Source of the DNA: CAKZYD01 sp039814715
GTDB taxonomy: Bacteria; Pseudomonadota; Alphaproteobacteria; Sphingomonadales; CAKZYD01
Reading direction: 5' to 3'
NCBI GenBank assembly: GCA_039814715.1
Contig: JBCCAR010000007.1
Location: 38,294 to 102,293, forward strand
Length of the DNA: 64,000 bases
Part shown: piece after piece, positions 35,208 to 42,254 of the stretch
Layout of the letters: the number at the start of each line of letters is the position of its first letter
Position numbering within the stretch: position 1 is the stretch's first letter
The notes under the pieces: model-generated
Seen by the model: the letters and a program-made list of their open reading frames with translations, nothing else
Told to the model about the DNA's origin: nothing
Database searches by the model: none
Program-made: the position numbers and the translations under genes

Positions 35208-35696
35208 TTATATAGGTGCGACCTTTATTCGCTTTTCAAGTGTAAAAGCCTTCGCAGTTTTACCTGTTTTGGTACGATAGTAGTTTGCTCGCTCTCCTAC
35301 AGATTGAAATCCCGCGCTTTTATAGAGCGCGCGGGCGGAAGCATTGCTTTCTCGCACTTCAAGAAAAATACGTGAAATCGCTTTAGTTTGCATGTCCTGC
35401 ATGAATTCATCGAGCAAGGCTTTTGCAATTCCGCGTTGGCGATATGCAGGGTCAACGCCTAGCAAAAGTATTTCAACTTCATCCACAACGCAGCGCGACA
35501 GGACAAAAGCAACCATTTTCGCTGGGCTAGGCGCGTCAACCAGCATTGCAGCGCTCGCTGTGACCCCCGACATAGAAAAAGCAGAGACAATATCGCGCGC
35601 ACTCCAACGCTCTCCCCAGTCACTGGGAAAGCTAATCGCGTTAAGCTGCGCAAGCTGCTCGCCATCACGAGGCGATAAAGTGACGAAGTCTAGCGT
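35208..35696 (-). CDS. rimI: Ribosomal-protein-alanine N-acetyltransferase RimI
   Basis: A 162-residue GNAT acetyltransferase with LLGVDPAYRQRGIAKALLDE (acetyl-CoA loop, RxxGxA) and EVRESNASARALYKSAGFQ, the RimI pattern. The start at 35696 (MTLDF) is backed by AGAGGG a few bases upstream; a longer frame to 35735 lacks this. It lies directly downstream of tsaB, the usual pairing; the two modify ribosomal protein S18 and tRNA respectively. Confidence 0.9.
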   Translation of the reverse strand, partial: TLDFVTLSPRDGEQLAQLNAISFPSDWGERWSARDIVSAFSMSGVTASAAMLVDAPSPAKMVAFVLSRCVVDEVEILLLGVDPAYRQRGIAKALLDEFMQDMQTKAISRIFLEVRESNASARALYKSAGFQSVGERANYYRTKTGKTAKAFTLEKRIKVAPI

Positions 35697-35743
35697 CATA
35701 GCGCCCTCTTTCGCGCTCCACAGTGCCTTGTCCATCGCTCTGG

Positions 35744-36364
35744 TTATAACGGCCGCGCATGCAGCTGCGCGCGCTGCGCTTTTGCATCAGGCGCACGCAC
35801 ATATAGCGGCGCGATGGCTGTATGGGCGGCGCCGGGTTGTTCATGTGTTAGGCGCGCACATGCTGCGGCGAGCACGTCTGGCGCGGGCATCTGCGCAATC
35901 ACCGTATCTTGCGGGTATTGATGTTTCAAATCCGCCAATTGATCACTGGGCACAAGCATGGGCGGGCCTTGCGCGGCCCCGCTCTGGGTAAAACGCTGCA
36001 CAAAGTGTTCGCCGCGCCGCGCGTCTATTTCAACCCGCACTGGACTATCAACACTCGCCGTAAGGGCGATGCAAGCGAGGCGATTGAGCGCAGCGATTGG
36101 CGTTTCCATCAATGCCGCGCGTGCGCGCGCGCACGCCAGGCCGACACGCAGACCCGTAAAACTGCCTGGACCGACACACACACCGATCTTACCAAAGGCA
36201 AAAGCTGGCGGCAGGCCTGCGCGCGCCATAAGTCCGGCCAGTGCCGGCACAATCGCTTCAGACTGCCCAGTCACCATGTCTACATATGACGTATCAAGGA
36301 CAACAGGGCCGTCACACAGGGCAAGCAGCAGCGCTGGCCCGCACGTATCAACAATGAGGTTCAC
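35744..36364 (-). CDS. tsaB: tRNA threonylcarbamoyladenosine synthesis protein TsaB
   Basis: A 206-residue TsaB (YeaZ), the partner that activates TsaD in t6A37 synthesis. It starts LIVDTCGPALLLALCD and has GVCVGPGSFTGLRVGLACA, the nucleotide-fold signature. It sits between a nitroreductase and rimI with 8- to 50-base gaps. Ordinary length. Confidence 0.93.
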   Translation of the reverse strand: MNLIVDTCGPALLLALCDGPVVLDTSYVDMVTGQSEAIVPALAGLMARAGLPPAFAFGKIGVCVGPGSFTGLRVGLACARARAALMETPIAALNRLACIALTASVDSPVRVEIDARRGEHFVQRFTQSGAAQGPPMLVPSDQLADLKHQYPQDTVIAQMPAPDVLAAACARLTHEQPGAAHTAIAPLYVRAPDAKAQRAQLHARPL

Positions 36365-36372
36365 GTAGCGCC

Positions 36373-36966
36373 TTATAAGACGGTGTTTGCGTCTTCAAAC
36401 GATAATCGCGGACTGCGGTCAAATAGGTTATTCTGCGTGCCATAGCCAATGGCGCAGATGAAGTTTGAGCGTATGCTCGTTCCTTCAAAAAAGGCTTCAT
36501 CAACCGCCGCATTATCAAAGCCGCTCATGGGGCCGCAATCGAGCCCGAGCGCGCGCGCAGCAATCATAAGATAGGCGCCTTGCAGCGTGCCATTACGAAA
36601 AGCGGTTGCTTGCGCCACGTCCTCAGAGCCTGAAAACCAATCCTTCGCGCCGGGGTTATGTGGGAACAGCTCGGGAATACGCTCGTAGAATTCAAGATCA
36701 TGGCCAATGATGACCGTTGCCGATGCCGTTAGAACCTTATCGGTGTTACCAGAGCTAACGCAGGCCGCCAGCTTTTTCTTTGCTTCTTCTGAATGTGCCC
36801 AGACAAAGCGCGCCGGGCTACAGTTGGCGCTGGTCGGACCCCATTTCATCAAGTCGTATATAGCTTGAATTTGGACCTGCGTGATGGGCTTGTCAGCCCA
36901 GCTATTGAAAGAGCGCGCGCCGCGTAAAACCGCGTCCAGCGCACTGTCACTTAAAATGTCGGCCAT
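36373..36966 (-). CDS. Nitroreductase family protein, RutE-like
   Basis: A 197-residue FMN-dependent oxidoreductase similar to RutE/HadB-type malonic semialdehyde reductases: ARSFNSWADKPIT near the start, KWGPTSANCSPARFVW (FMN-binding SxxNxxP type) and GPMSGFDNAAVDEAFFE. The substrate cannot be told from sequence; it may reduce enals, nitro compounds or malonic semialdehyde. GGACAGGTGG precedes the ATG at 36966. Confidence 0.88.
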   Translation of the reverse strand: MADILSDSALDAVLRGARSFNSWADKPITQVQIQAIYDLMKWGPTSANCSPARFVWAHSEEAKKKLAACVSSGNTDKVLTASATVIIGHDLEFYERIPELFPHNPGAKDWFSGSEDVAQATAFRNGTLQGAYLMIAARALGLDCGPMSGFDNAAVDEAFFEGTSIRSNFICAIGYGTQNNLFDRSPRLSFEDANTVL

Positions 36967-36996
36967 GCCACCTGTCCCTTTTAAAAAGGTGCCAGA

Positions 36997-37554
36997 CTAG
37001 ACCGCTTCAACCGCGCTGACCTCTGGCACATAGTGCTTGAGCAAATTCTCAATACCATTCTTTAAGGTGATGGTGGACGAGGGGCAACCGGCGCAGGCGC
37101 CTTGCATGTGCAAATAAACAGTTCCCTGCTTGAAGCCCTGGTAGATGATGTCGCCGCCGTCACGCGCAACAGCGGGGCGCACCTTAGCCTCAATCAACTC
37201 ACGAATTTGGGTGATAACAGGCTCATCGGCTGGATCATCGTCAAAGCTCGCGCCCTCGGACGTCTCAGCTTCACCCGTCAGCAGCGGCGCGCCAGAGGTG
37301 AAATGATCCATGATGACGCCCAGGACCTGCGGCTTGAGCTGCGCCCAGTCAGTCCCCGCTTGGCTGACGGAAATAAAATCCGCGCCAAAAAACACGCCTG
37401 TCACATCGCCAAGACCAAACAGCGCCGTCGCCAGAGGCGAAGCATCGCCAGCGTCTGGCGTTTCAAAGTTCAGCGACCCATCCGCATAAACAATACGCCC
37501 TGGGTTAAACTTCAACGTGTTTGGATTGGGTGTTGGTTCGGTGGAGATATACAT
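36997..37554 (-). CDS. NifU-family Fe-S scaffold protein (NFU1-like)
   Basis: A 185-residue protein with an N-terminal Nfu_N domain (MYISTEPTPNPNTLKFNPG) and a C-terminal NifU domain containing CAGCPSSTITLKNGIENLL, whose CxxC carries the transient 4Fe-4S cluster. It helps deliver clusters to target enzymes. The gene stands alone between a nitroreductase and a universal stress protein. Confidence 0.95.
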   Translation of the reverse strand: MYISTEPTPNPNTLKFNPGRIVYADGSLNFETPDAGDASPLATALFGLGDVTGVFFGADFISVSQAGTDWAQLKPQVLGVIMDHFTSGAPLLTGEAETSEGASFDDDPADEPVITQIRELIEAKVRPAVARDGGDIIYQGFKQGTVYLHMQGACAGCPSSTITLKNGIENLLKHYVPEVSAVEAV

Positions 37555-37635
37555 GACACGGGTCCTATCAAACTGGCGCTTTTCCAGCGCCCATATTCTT
37601 TAGGTGGCGGCGCGGCGCGCGAAGGTCAAGCTAAA

Positions 37636-37654
37636 TCAGACTAAAACGGTCTGA
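37636..37654 (-). terminator. Terminator-like hairpin after the UspA gene
   Basis: TCAGAC at 37636-37641 and GTCTGA at 37649-37654 form a stem with a 7-base loop, nine bases past the stop of the universal stress gene. On the minus strand a short TTT follows. A modest intrinsic terminator candidate. Confidence 0.42.
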
Positions 37655-37662
37655 ATTTAACG

Positions 37663-38181
37663 TTAGACGATTTCATCAATGCGCGATGGATCAAGCGCGC
37701 CAGGCACAATCACGACTGGGCATGGCAGTGTCCCAGCAACATCGCCGGAAAAGAAATCAACGAGTGCCCCAGGCGCATTGCCTGGCGCAGCGCCCAATAT
37801 AAGAGCGAAGAGAGTGTCATCTTCTGCAAGGTGTTGCTGCAACATGTCTTGTAATTGGCCTTCCAACATAACGACTTCCGAGCGCAGGCCTACATACTCA
37901 AAGATCGCGTCTGCAGTTTTTGCAGCGATTTGCTCAACAGCATCGCGCGCTTCTTCTTCCATTTTTTCTTTAACAGCGACCCAGTGGCTCTCGGTTTGCG
38001 GCTCAACAACGCAAAACAAGGTGACACGCCCGCCTACAGTGTGCGCTGCCCGGCCAGCAGCGAAACGAATAGCGGCCTTGCTTTCAGCCGAGCCATCGAC
38101 CACCACACAAAATTTACGGTACCGGCGCTTAACGCGCCTGGCTTCATTGTCTGCAGAGGCGATGGGAGAATGGTCGCTCAT
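37663..38181 (-). CDS. Universal stress protein A family protein
   Basis: A 172-residue single UspA domain. It begins with KFCVVVDGSAESKAAIRFAAGRA and ends with GDVAGTLPCPVVIVPG. The ATP-binding GxxG(x9)GS is not clear, so it may be the non-nucleotide type. Start at 38181 (MSDHSP) is preferred over a frame to 38223, which has no family support. A short hairpin follows the stop. Confidence 0.85.
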   Translation of the reverse strand: MSDHSPIASADNEARRVKRRYRKFCVVVDGSAESKAAIRFAAGRAAHTVGGRVTLFCVVEPQTESHWVAVKEKMEEEARDAVEQIAAKTADAIFEYVGLRSEVVMLEGQLQDMLQQHLAEDDTLFALILGAAPGNAPGALVDFFSGDVAGTLPCPVVIVPGALDPSRIDEIV

Positions 38182-38223
38182 CGAAGGACTGTGCCTTAGC
38201 TCTGCGCGGCGTGCAACACACAA

Positions 38224-38252
38224 AGGCAGCGACGCATGAAGCGGCGCTGCCT
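38224..38252 (-). terminator. Terminator-like hairpin after the DUF4136 gene
   Basis: AGGCAGCG at 38224-38231 pairs with CGCTGCCT at 38245-38252 (8-base stem, 13-base loop). On the minus strand it lies 25 bases beyond the stop at 38278 and is followed by TTTG. A plausible intrinsic terminator with a short T run. Confidence 0.42.
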
Positions 38253-38277
38253 GTCATTTACTCAGGAGATGGCGAGA

Positions 38278-38916
38278 TTAGCTATCAGGAACTTCCACAA
38301 CGATTTCCTTGGTGACGCCAGACTGACCAGGAAAATCAGTAAACATCGCCTCGATGAGGTAAGGCATTACTTCCGGCAGACCGTTATCACGCCCGACGGA
38401 TTCCACCTTACCTTCAAAGACCACCTCTTTCGGTGCTAAGCCGTTGGCCGGGCGGTACATTTGCAGATTAAGGCCGCGCGTATAGGCTGTGTAGCTATAC
38501 ACATCCGGACCAAAGCCGCCCGCGCCGAAGGCACCAAAGCGCCCGAAACCGCCGCCAAAGAATGGATGGAAGCCAGCGCCGCCAACGGGCCCGCCAACAA
38601 AGCCAGTGTTGCGTGTACGGATCACTTGATCACCGTCGTTCACACCATATGCCATGGTGACGATCAAATCAGCGGCCGTGCCATCGCGGGCCGGCTGAAA
38701 GCCTTCTTCGAGCAACTGACGTTGAACCAAGGCGGCATATTGCGCAAACTCTAAACCACACTCCAACGTTTCATCTTGCGGAACGATGGCAAAGGTCGCC
38801 CCCGCCGGCACGCCTTGAAGTTGATGGAACCGAGCGACATCGGATTTTATGTTCTGGGCACATGCGCCTACAAGAAGCGACAACGCAAGAACAGGACCCA
38901 ACTTGAATAGTTTCAT
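38278..38916 (-). CDS. DUF4136-like lipoprotein
   Basis: A 212-residue lipoprotein: signal MKLFKLGPVLALSLLVGACA with lipobox VGAC (Cys19). Then DVARFHQLQGVPAGATFAIVP and EFAQYAALVQRQLLEEGFQP, the DUF4136 pattern, a Gly/Phe-rich insertion (GGAGFHPFFGGGFGRFG near the middle), and EVMPYLIEAMFTDFPGQSG at the end. DUF4136 members are outer-membrane-facing lipoproteins of unknown function. Upstream promoter region 38917-39055. Confidence 0.85.
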   Translation of the reverse strand: MKLFKLGPVLALSLLVGACAQNIKSDVARFHQLQGVPAGATFAIVPQDETLECGLEFAQYAALVQRQLLEEGFQPARDGTAADLIVTMAYGVNDGDQVIRTRNTGFVGGPVGGAGFHPFFGGGFGRFGAFGAGGFGPDVYSYTAYTRGLNLQMYRPANGLAPKEVVFEGKVESVGRDNGLPEVMPYLIEAMFTDFPGQSGVTKEIVVEVPDS

Positions 38917-39055
38917 GTTTTAAGACCTTTTTGCTGCGGCGGACAATCCGCCAAACCTGCAGCCCCACGAGCTCTTATATAGTGCATATTTAAAGCTGAA
39001 CTGTACATGAATTTCCCGCACATACGCTCACGAAAGCGTGAGGTTTTAGAACGCT

Positions 39056-39817
39056 TTAGGCGTTATTCTTCGTCGCTTTGGAAATTAAGCCGAAATAGAG
39101 CCAGTGCGGTAACATGCGCAAAAACTTCAGTTGGTAGGTAAAGCGCTTCGGAAATGTGATTTCAAAATGACGCCCCCGCATACCATTGCAGATATACTCA
39201 GCCGCTTTTTCCGGCGAGATAATAAATGGCATGGGAAAATCATTTTTATCTGTCAGCGGGGTTTCGACAAATCCAGGCGTGATAACCTGCATAACAACGC
39301 CGCTGCGATCATATTTAAACTTCAGGCTCTCACACAAATGGATAAGAGCTGCCTTCGTCGTACCATATTCCGCCGCGTTTGGCAGGCCGCGATATCCAGC
39401 CACGCTTGAAATAATTGCAAGCCGGCCCTTACCGCGCGCTTCCATCTTGGGCCCGATTGCGGCAAGCGTGCGCACGGCGCCCATGATGTTGACATCAATG
39501 TTCTTTTGAAAGCGCGCAGGATCGACATCTTGCTCTTTCGTTGGGTCCCACGCAGCAGCACAGTACATCATAGCGCCCAGGCCGCCGAAATGTGCATCGA
39601 TTTTCTCTGCCGTATCAACGAGGCCCGCTTCATCGAGAACATCGAGCGGCCAGACACTTATCTGATCAGGGTACTGTTCCTGCAGCGCTTTAAGCTTGTC
39701 TTCAGAGCGCGCCGAGACCGCAACTTTTATACCGTCAGCGGCAAACTTTTGCGCCACTGCTTTGCCGATACCAGATGATGCTCCAATCACCCAAATAGAA
39801 GAGAAATCATAGCTCAT
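39056..39817 (-). CDS. Short-chain dehydrogenase/reductase in the rpoE operon
   Basis: A 253-residue classical SDR: NAD(P) motif GASSGIGKAVA, the catalytic Ser in ISSVAGYRG, and the YGTTK catalytic Tyr/Lys pair. It overlaps the preceding DUF6134 gene by 4 bases (ATGA), so it is the last gene of an rpoE-chrR-DUF6134-SDR operon and probably belongs to the singlet-oxygen type stress response. Substrate unknown. Confidence 0.86.
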   Translation of the reverse strand: MSYDFSSIWVIGASSGIGKAVAQKFAADGIKVAVSARSEDKLKALQEQYPDQISVWPLDVLDEAGLVDTAEKIDAHFGGLGAMMYCAAAWDPTKEQDVDPARFQKNIDVNIMGAVRTLAAIGPKMEARGKGRLAIISSVAGYRGLPNAAEYGTTKAALIHLCESLKFKYDRSGVVMQVITPGFVETPLTDKNDFPMPFIISPEKAAEYICNGMRGRHFEITFPKRFTYQLKFLRMLPHWLYFGLISKATKNNA

Positions 39818-40671
39818 GACTTGCTTTGCTGATCGCCCTCACCCGCTGACAACTGGTACGTTTCGCCATCGGTTTGTGCGTCAAACGCCGACTGACAGGC
39901 GTCTAACCGTGGGAAGGCATTTAGGTCGGACCGCTTTTGGGTGAAGTAACTTTCGAGACGGTAAGAAATCATCACATCTTGCTTGGGCGGCAGAAACTCC
40001 AGCCCGACAAAACAACGATTTTCCGGCGAATACTCCGCAAAGATACCGCTCAGTTCGCCTTCGCTTTCATAGATGGTCGTTTGCGCCGCATCCCCGCTTG
40101 GCAATGCCACTGAACTGTCCTGGCCTGGACTGAAGCGCACATCGGTAACCTTGCCTTTTTGTGTATTGAGAATGGATACGCCTTCATCCAGCAGGAGCGG
40201 CGTCCAATAGCTGGTAGGCGCAATTGGCCCTTCGATGGTGTATGTCTGGCCATCTTCATCTGTCATTACAAATAGATCGCCATCACGGCGACCAGAAACG
40301 GCGATATCCTTCCCATTATTATGGGTCTGCGTTTCAATGGACAGCAAGGTCTGGCCATCGGCGGACCAGATCTCGCGGTTGCGGTGCTCGTACCTATAGG
40401 CGGTGATGAAGGCGAATTTTACTTTGATCGTAATCGCCACATCGACTTGCAAGCGCCCATCATCAAGGGGGGTGTAACTGATACTATGATGGCCAATTTC
40501 AGAGCCTTTTCGGTCCATCGCAAACACGATGTCCCCAGCGCGTGATTGCGCAACAACTCCGTCGATTTTATCTGCGAACGCTGATGCGCTGAAGCCAAAA
40601 AAAAGGGCCGCGACTGCTGCGGCCCCCCGAAACATGTTGCCGCCAACACAGGCGGAAAGACTATGGATCAT
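39814..40671 (-). CDS. DUF6134-like secreted protein
   Basis: A secreted protein of about 285 residues with a signal peptide (MFRGAAAVAALFFGFSASAFA). The body resembles DUF6134: VVAQSRAGDIVFAMDRKG, FAFITAYRYEHRNREIWSAD and PTSYWTPLLLDEGVSILNTQ. The start is either 40671, five bases after the chrR stop (TGACCTTATG), or 40635, where the signal peptide proper begins. It is in the rpoE-chrR operon, suggesting a role in envelope or oxidative stress. Function of DUF6134 unknown. Confidence 0.75.
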   Translation of the reverse strand: MIHSLSACVGGNMFRGAAAVAALFFGFSASAFADKIDGVVAQSRAGDIVFAMDRKGSEIGHHSISYTPLDDGRLQVDVAITIKVKFAFITAYRYEHRNREIWSADGQTLLSIETQTHNNGKDIAVSGRRDGDLFVMTDEDGQTYTIEGPIAPTSYWTPLLLDEGVSILNTQKGKVTDVRFSPGQDSSVALPSGDAAQTTIYESEGELSGIFAEYSPENRCFVGLEFLPPKQDVMISYRLESYFTQKRSDLNAFPRLDACQSAFDAQTDGETYQLSAGEGDQQSKS

Positions 40672-40675
40672 AAGG

Positions 40676-41341
40676 TCAAAACCGAATAAAGGGGTTGAGA
40701 AAGCGGCCAACACGGCCAGTCAGCTTCACGGACGCATCCAGCACAATCAAGCACAGGCACCCTGCCTCACCATCGGCGACGGGCTGATGGTTTTCGGTCT
40801 CATCAGCTTCTTGTAAATCACCGCGGCGGTAGGTCTCGCAGCCATCCACATACGCTCCATCAAGAACGACCGTGATTTCACGCCCGCTATGGGTATGTTT
40901 GGGCATCGCGCGGCCCGGCTCAATCCTCAGCAACGCTGTTTTTCCCGAATTTGAACCTGTGCGGATGTCATATTCTTCAACGCCAGGTGCCGCGCTGCGC
41001 CATTTGAGCTCGCTCAAATCGCCTGGCAGATATTCCCGCAGTGGTGCAGGGATGATGTCTGAGGTTACCTGATTAAAGCTCACAGGGCGCCCGCGGATGG
41101 GCTCGTCGTCCAATCGGCCCAAAACGCCGGCAAGACCAAAATCGCCATCGTCCTCGGCGCCCAATGGCGCTAATTCTTCCAGCATGGCCCCGCCCATTGC
41201 ATTGAGCGTATCGTAATCGCTGGCAGACTTTTTGCTGAGCGACAGGTGTGTTGCCATAGCCAAAGACATTGGCTCGTTTAGCGCGCCGCTGGCGTAGTCC
41301 AGCAACAGGCTTTCATCAACATTGTGCACGACCATAGACAT
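40676..41341 (-). CDS. chrR: ChrR-like cupin anti-sigma factor lacking the zinc-binding Cys pair
   Basis: A 221-residue ChrR-family protein. The N-terminal anti-sigma domain starts MVVHNVDESLLLDYASGAL, and the C-terminal cupin has the metal motif KHTHSGRE plus a distal His in TENHQPVA. In Rhodobacter ChrR, zinc is held by His6, His31, Cys35 and Cys38; here the region reads TH then LSLSKKS, so the His-x3-Cys-x2-Cys pattern is H32-x3-S36-x2-S39. The gene shares TAATG with rpoE, so the pair is translationally coupled. It should bind and inhibit the adjacent sigma factor. Confidence 0.86.
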   Translation of the reverse strand: MSMVVHNVDESLLLDYASGALNEPMSLAMATHLSLSKKSASDYDTLNAMGGAMLEELAPLGAEDDGDFGLAGVLGRLDDEPIRGRPVSFNQVTSDIIPAPLREYLPGDLSELKWRSAAPGVEEYDIRTGSNSGKTALLRIEPGRAMPKHTHSGREITVVLDGAYVDGCETYRRGDLQEADETENHQPVADGEAGCLCLIVLDASVKLTGRVGRFLNPFIRF

Positions 41342-41997
41342 TACGCTGGTAGTTCCTTTGATAAGCGCCCCTTCATCCGGTTCATCGCTAAACGTATCCG
41401 CGATTTCACCGTCCCAAGGGGTAACGATAGGTCCTCTGCAATTTGGCTATGGGATTTCTCTTCAAAGAAAGCCATCGCCAAAACTGTTTTTTGATCGTCC
41501 GGCAAAATTTCCATCGATTGCCGCACAATAGCATCGGTCTGCTGCAACGCCATGGCCTCATCTTGAGGGCGCTCGGGCTCGGTCATAGCGATCAAGTCGT
41601 CTGCCTCGATCTCCGGCCTGTTTTGGCGGCGCAGTAAGTCAATTCTTTTATTCCGCACGATTGTAAACAACCATGTAGACACCGTCGCTTTGCGGCGGTC
41701 AAAGGAGGCCGCTTTGCGCCACACCATGATCATGGCTTCTTGTGCCAACTCCTCGGCTGTAATCGCATCTGCCCCAGCGCGCATCCCATACGCTTTCAGG
41801 CGCGGCGCAAAATGGCGATACAGGGCTTCAAACGCCTCGCGATCGCGGCTCTCTGCAATCCGCTCAATAAGCGAACACAAATAGTCGGACGTAAGCTTAT
41901 CAACCGGTTTTAATGCCGGACGTTGTTTCATACCGCGGGGGCCTTTCTGCCGTGCAGAGCGCCCTACAATAGAAATTTCCGCCGAAGTTGTCACCAA
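41341..41997 (-). CDS. rpoE: RpoE-type (ECF11-like) sigma factor, partner of ChrR
   Basis: A 218-residue ECF sigma factor. Region 2 has EAFEALYRHFAPRLKAYGMRAG, EELAQEAMIMVWRKAASFDRRKATVSTWLFTIVRNKRIDLLR (in parts), and region 4 has VLAMAFFEEKSHSQIAEDLSL and GTVKSRIRLAMNRMKGRL. A GTG start at 41997 has GGAAAGG 8 bases upstream; an ATG lies at 41931. A TCATCC-18-TAAAAG promoter just upstream fits the RpoE consensus and suggests autoregulation. The operon continues into chrR, DUF6134 and SDR. Confidence 0.9.
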   Translation of the reverse strand: MVTTSAEISIVGRSARQKGPRGMKQRPALKPVDKLTSDYLCSLIERIAESRDREAFEALYRHFAPRLKAYGMRAGADAITAEELAQEAMIMVWRKAASFDRRKATVSTWLFTIVRNKRIDLLRRQNRPEIEADDLIAMTEPERPQDEAMALQQTDAIVRQSMEILPDDQKTVLAMAFFEEKSHSQIAEDLSLPLGTVKSRIRLAMNRMKGRLSKELPA

Positions 41998-42025
41998 ATG
42001 CCTTTCCAGTTGCGGTGTTATGAAG

Positions 42026-42055
42026 CTTTTACGGGCCGAGTGGCGGCGTGGATGA
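42026..42055 (-). promoter_or_regulatory. RpoE-type promoter of rpoE-chrR operon
   Basis: On the minus strand TCATCC (42055-42050), an 18-base spacer and TAAAAG (42031-42026) match the Rhodobacter RpoE promoter form TGATCC-N18-TAAGA at nearly all positions. It lies about 29 bases before the GTG start of rpoE, leaving room for the ribosome site. Consistent with self-activation of the operon. Confidence 0.55.
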
Positions 42056-42254
42056 CATAAAGTGATTTTTTTGAGCGTTTCTTAGAAATAGGGCAAACTG
42101 CTGCAGGTAAACCGTATTACTGCAACACCATATCGCTGCTTCACAAAGCGCAGCGATGGCCTTCATTGTTATGCAACATATAGAACACTTCCAGGCTTTT
42201 GAAAATCTAGCGTGAAGCATGGTTTATTTAGAGCCACCGGCGCGCCCCGCGGCG

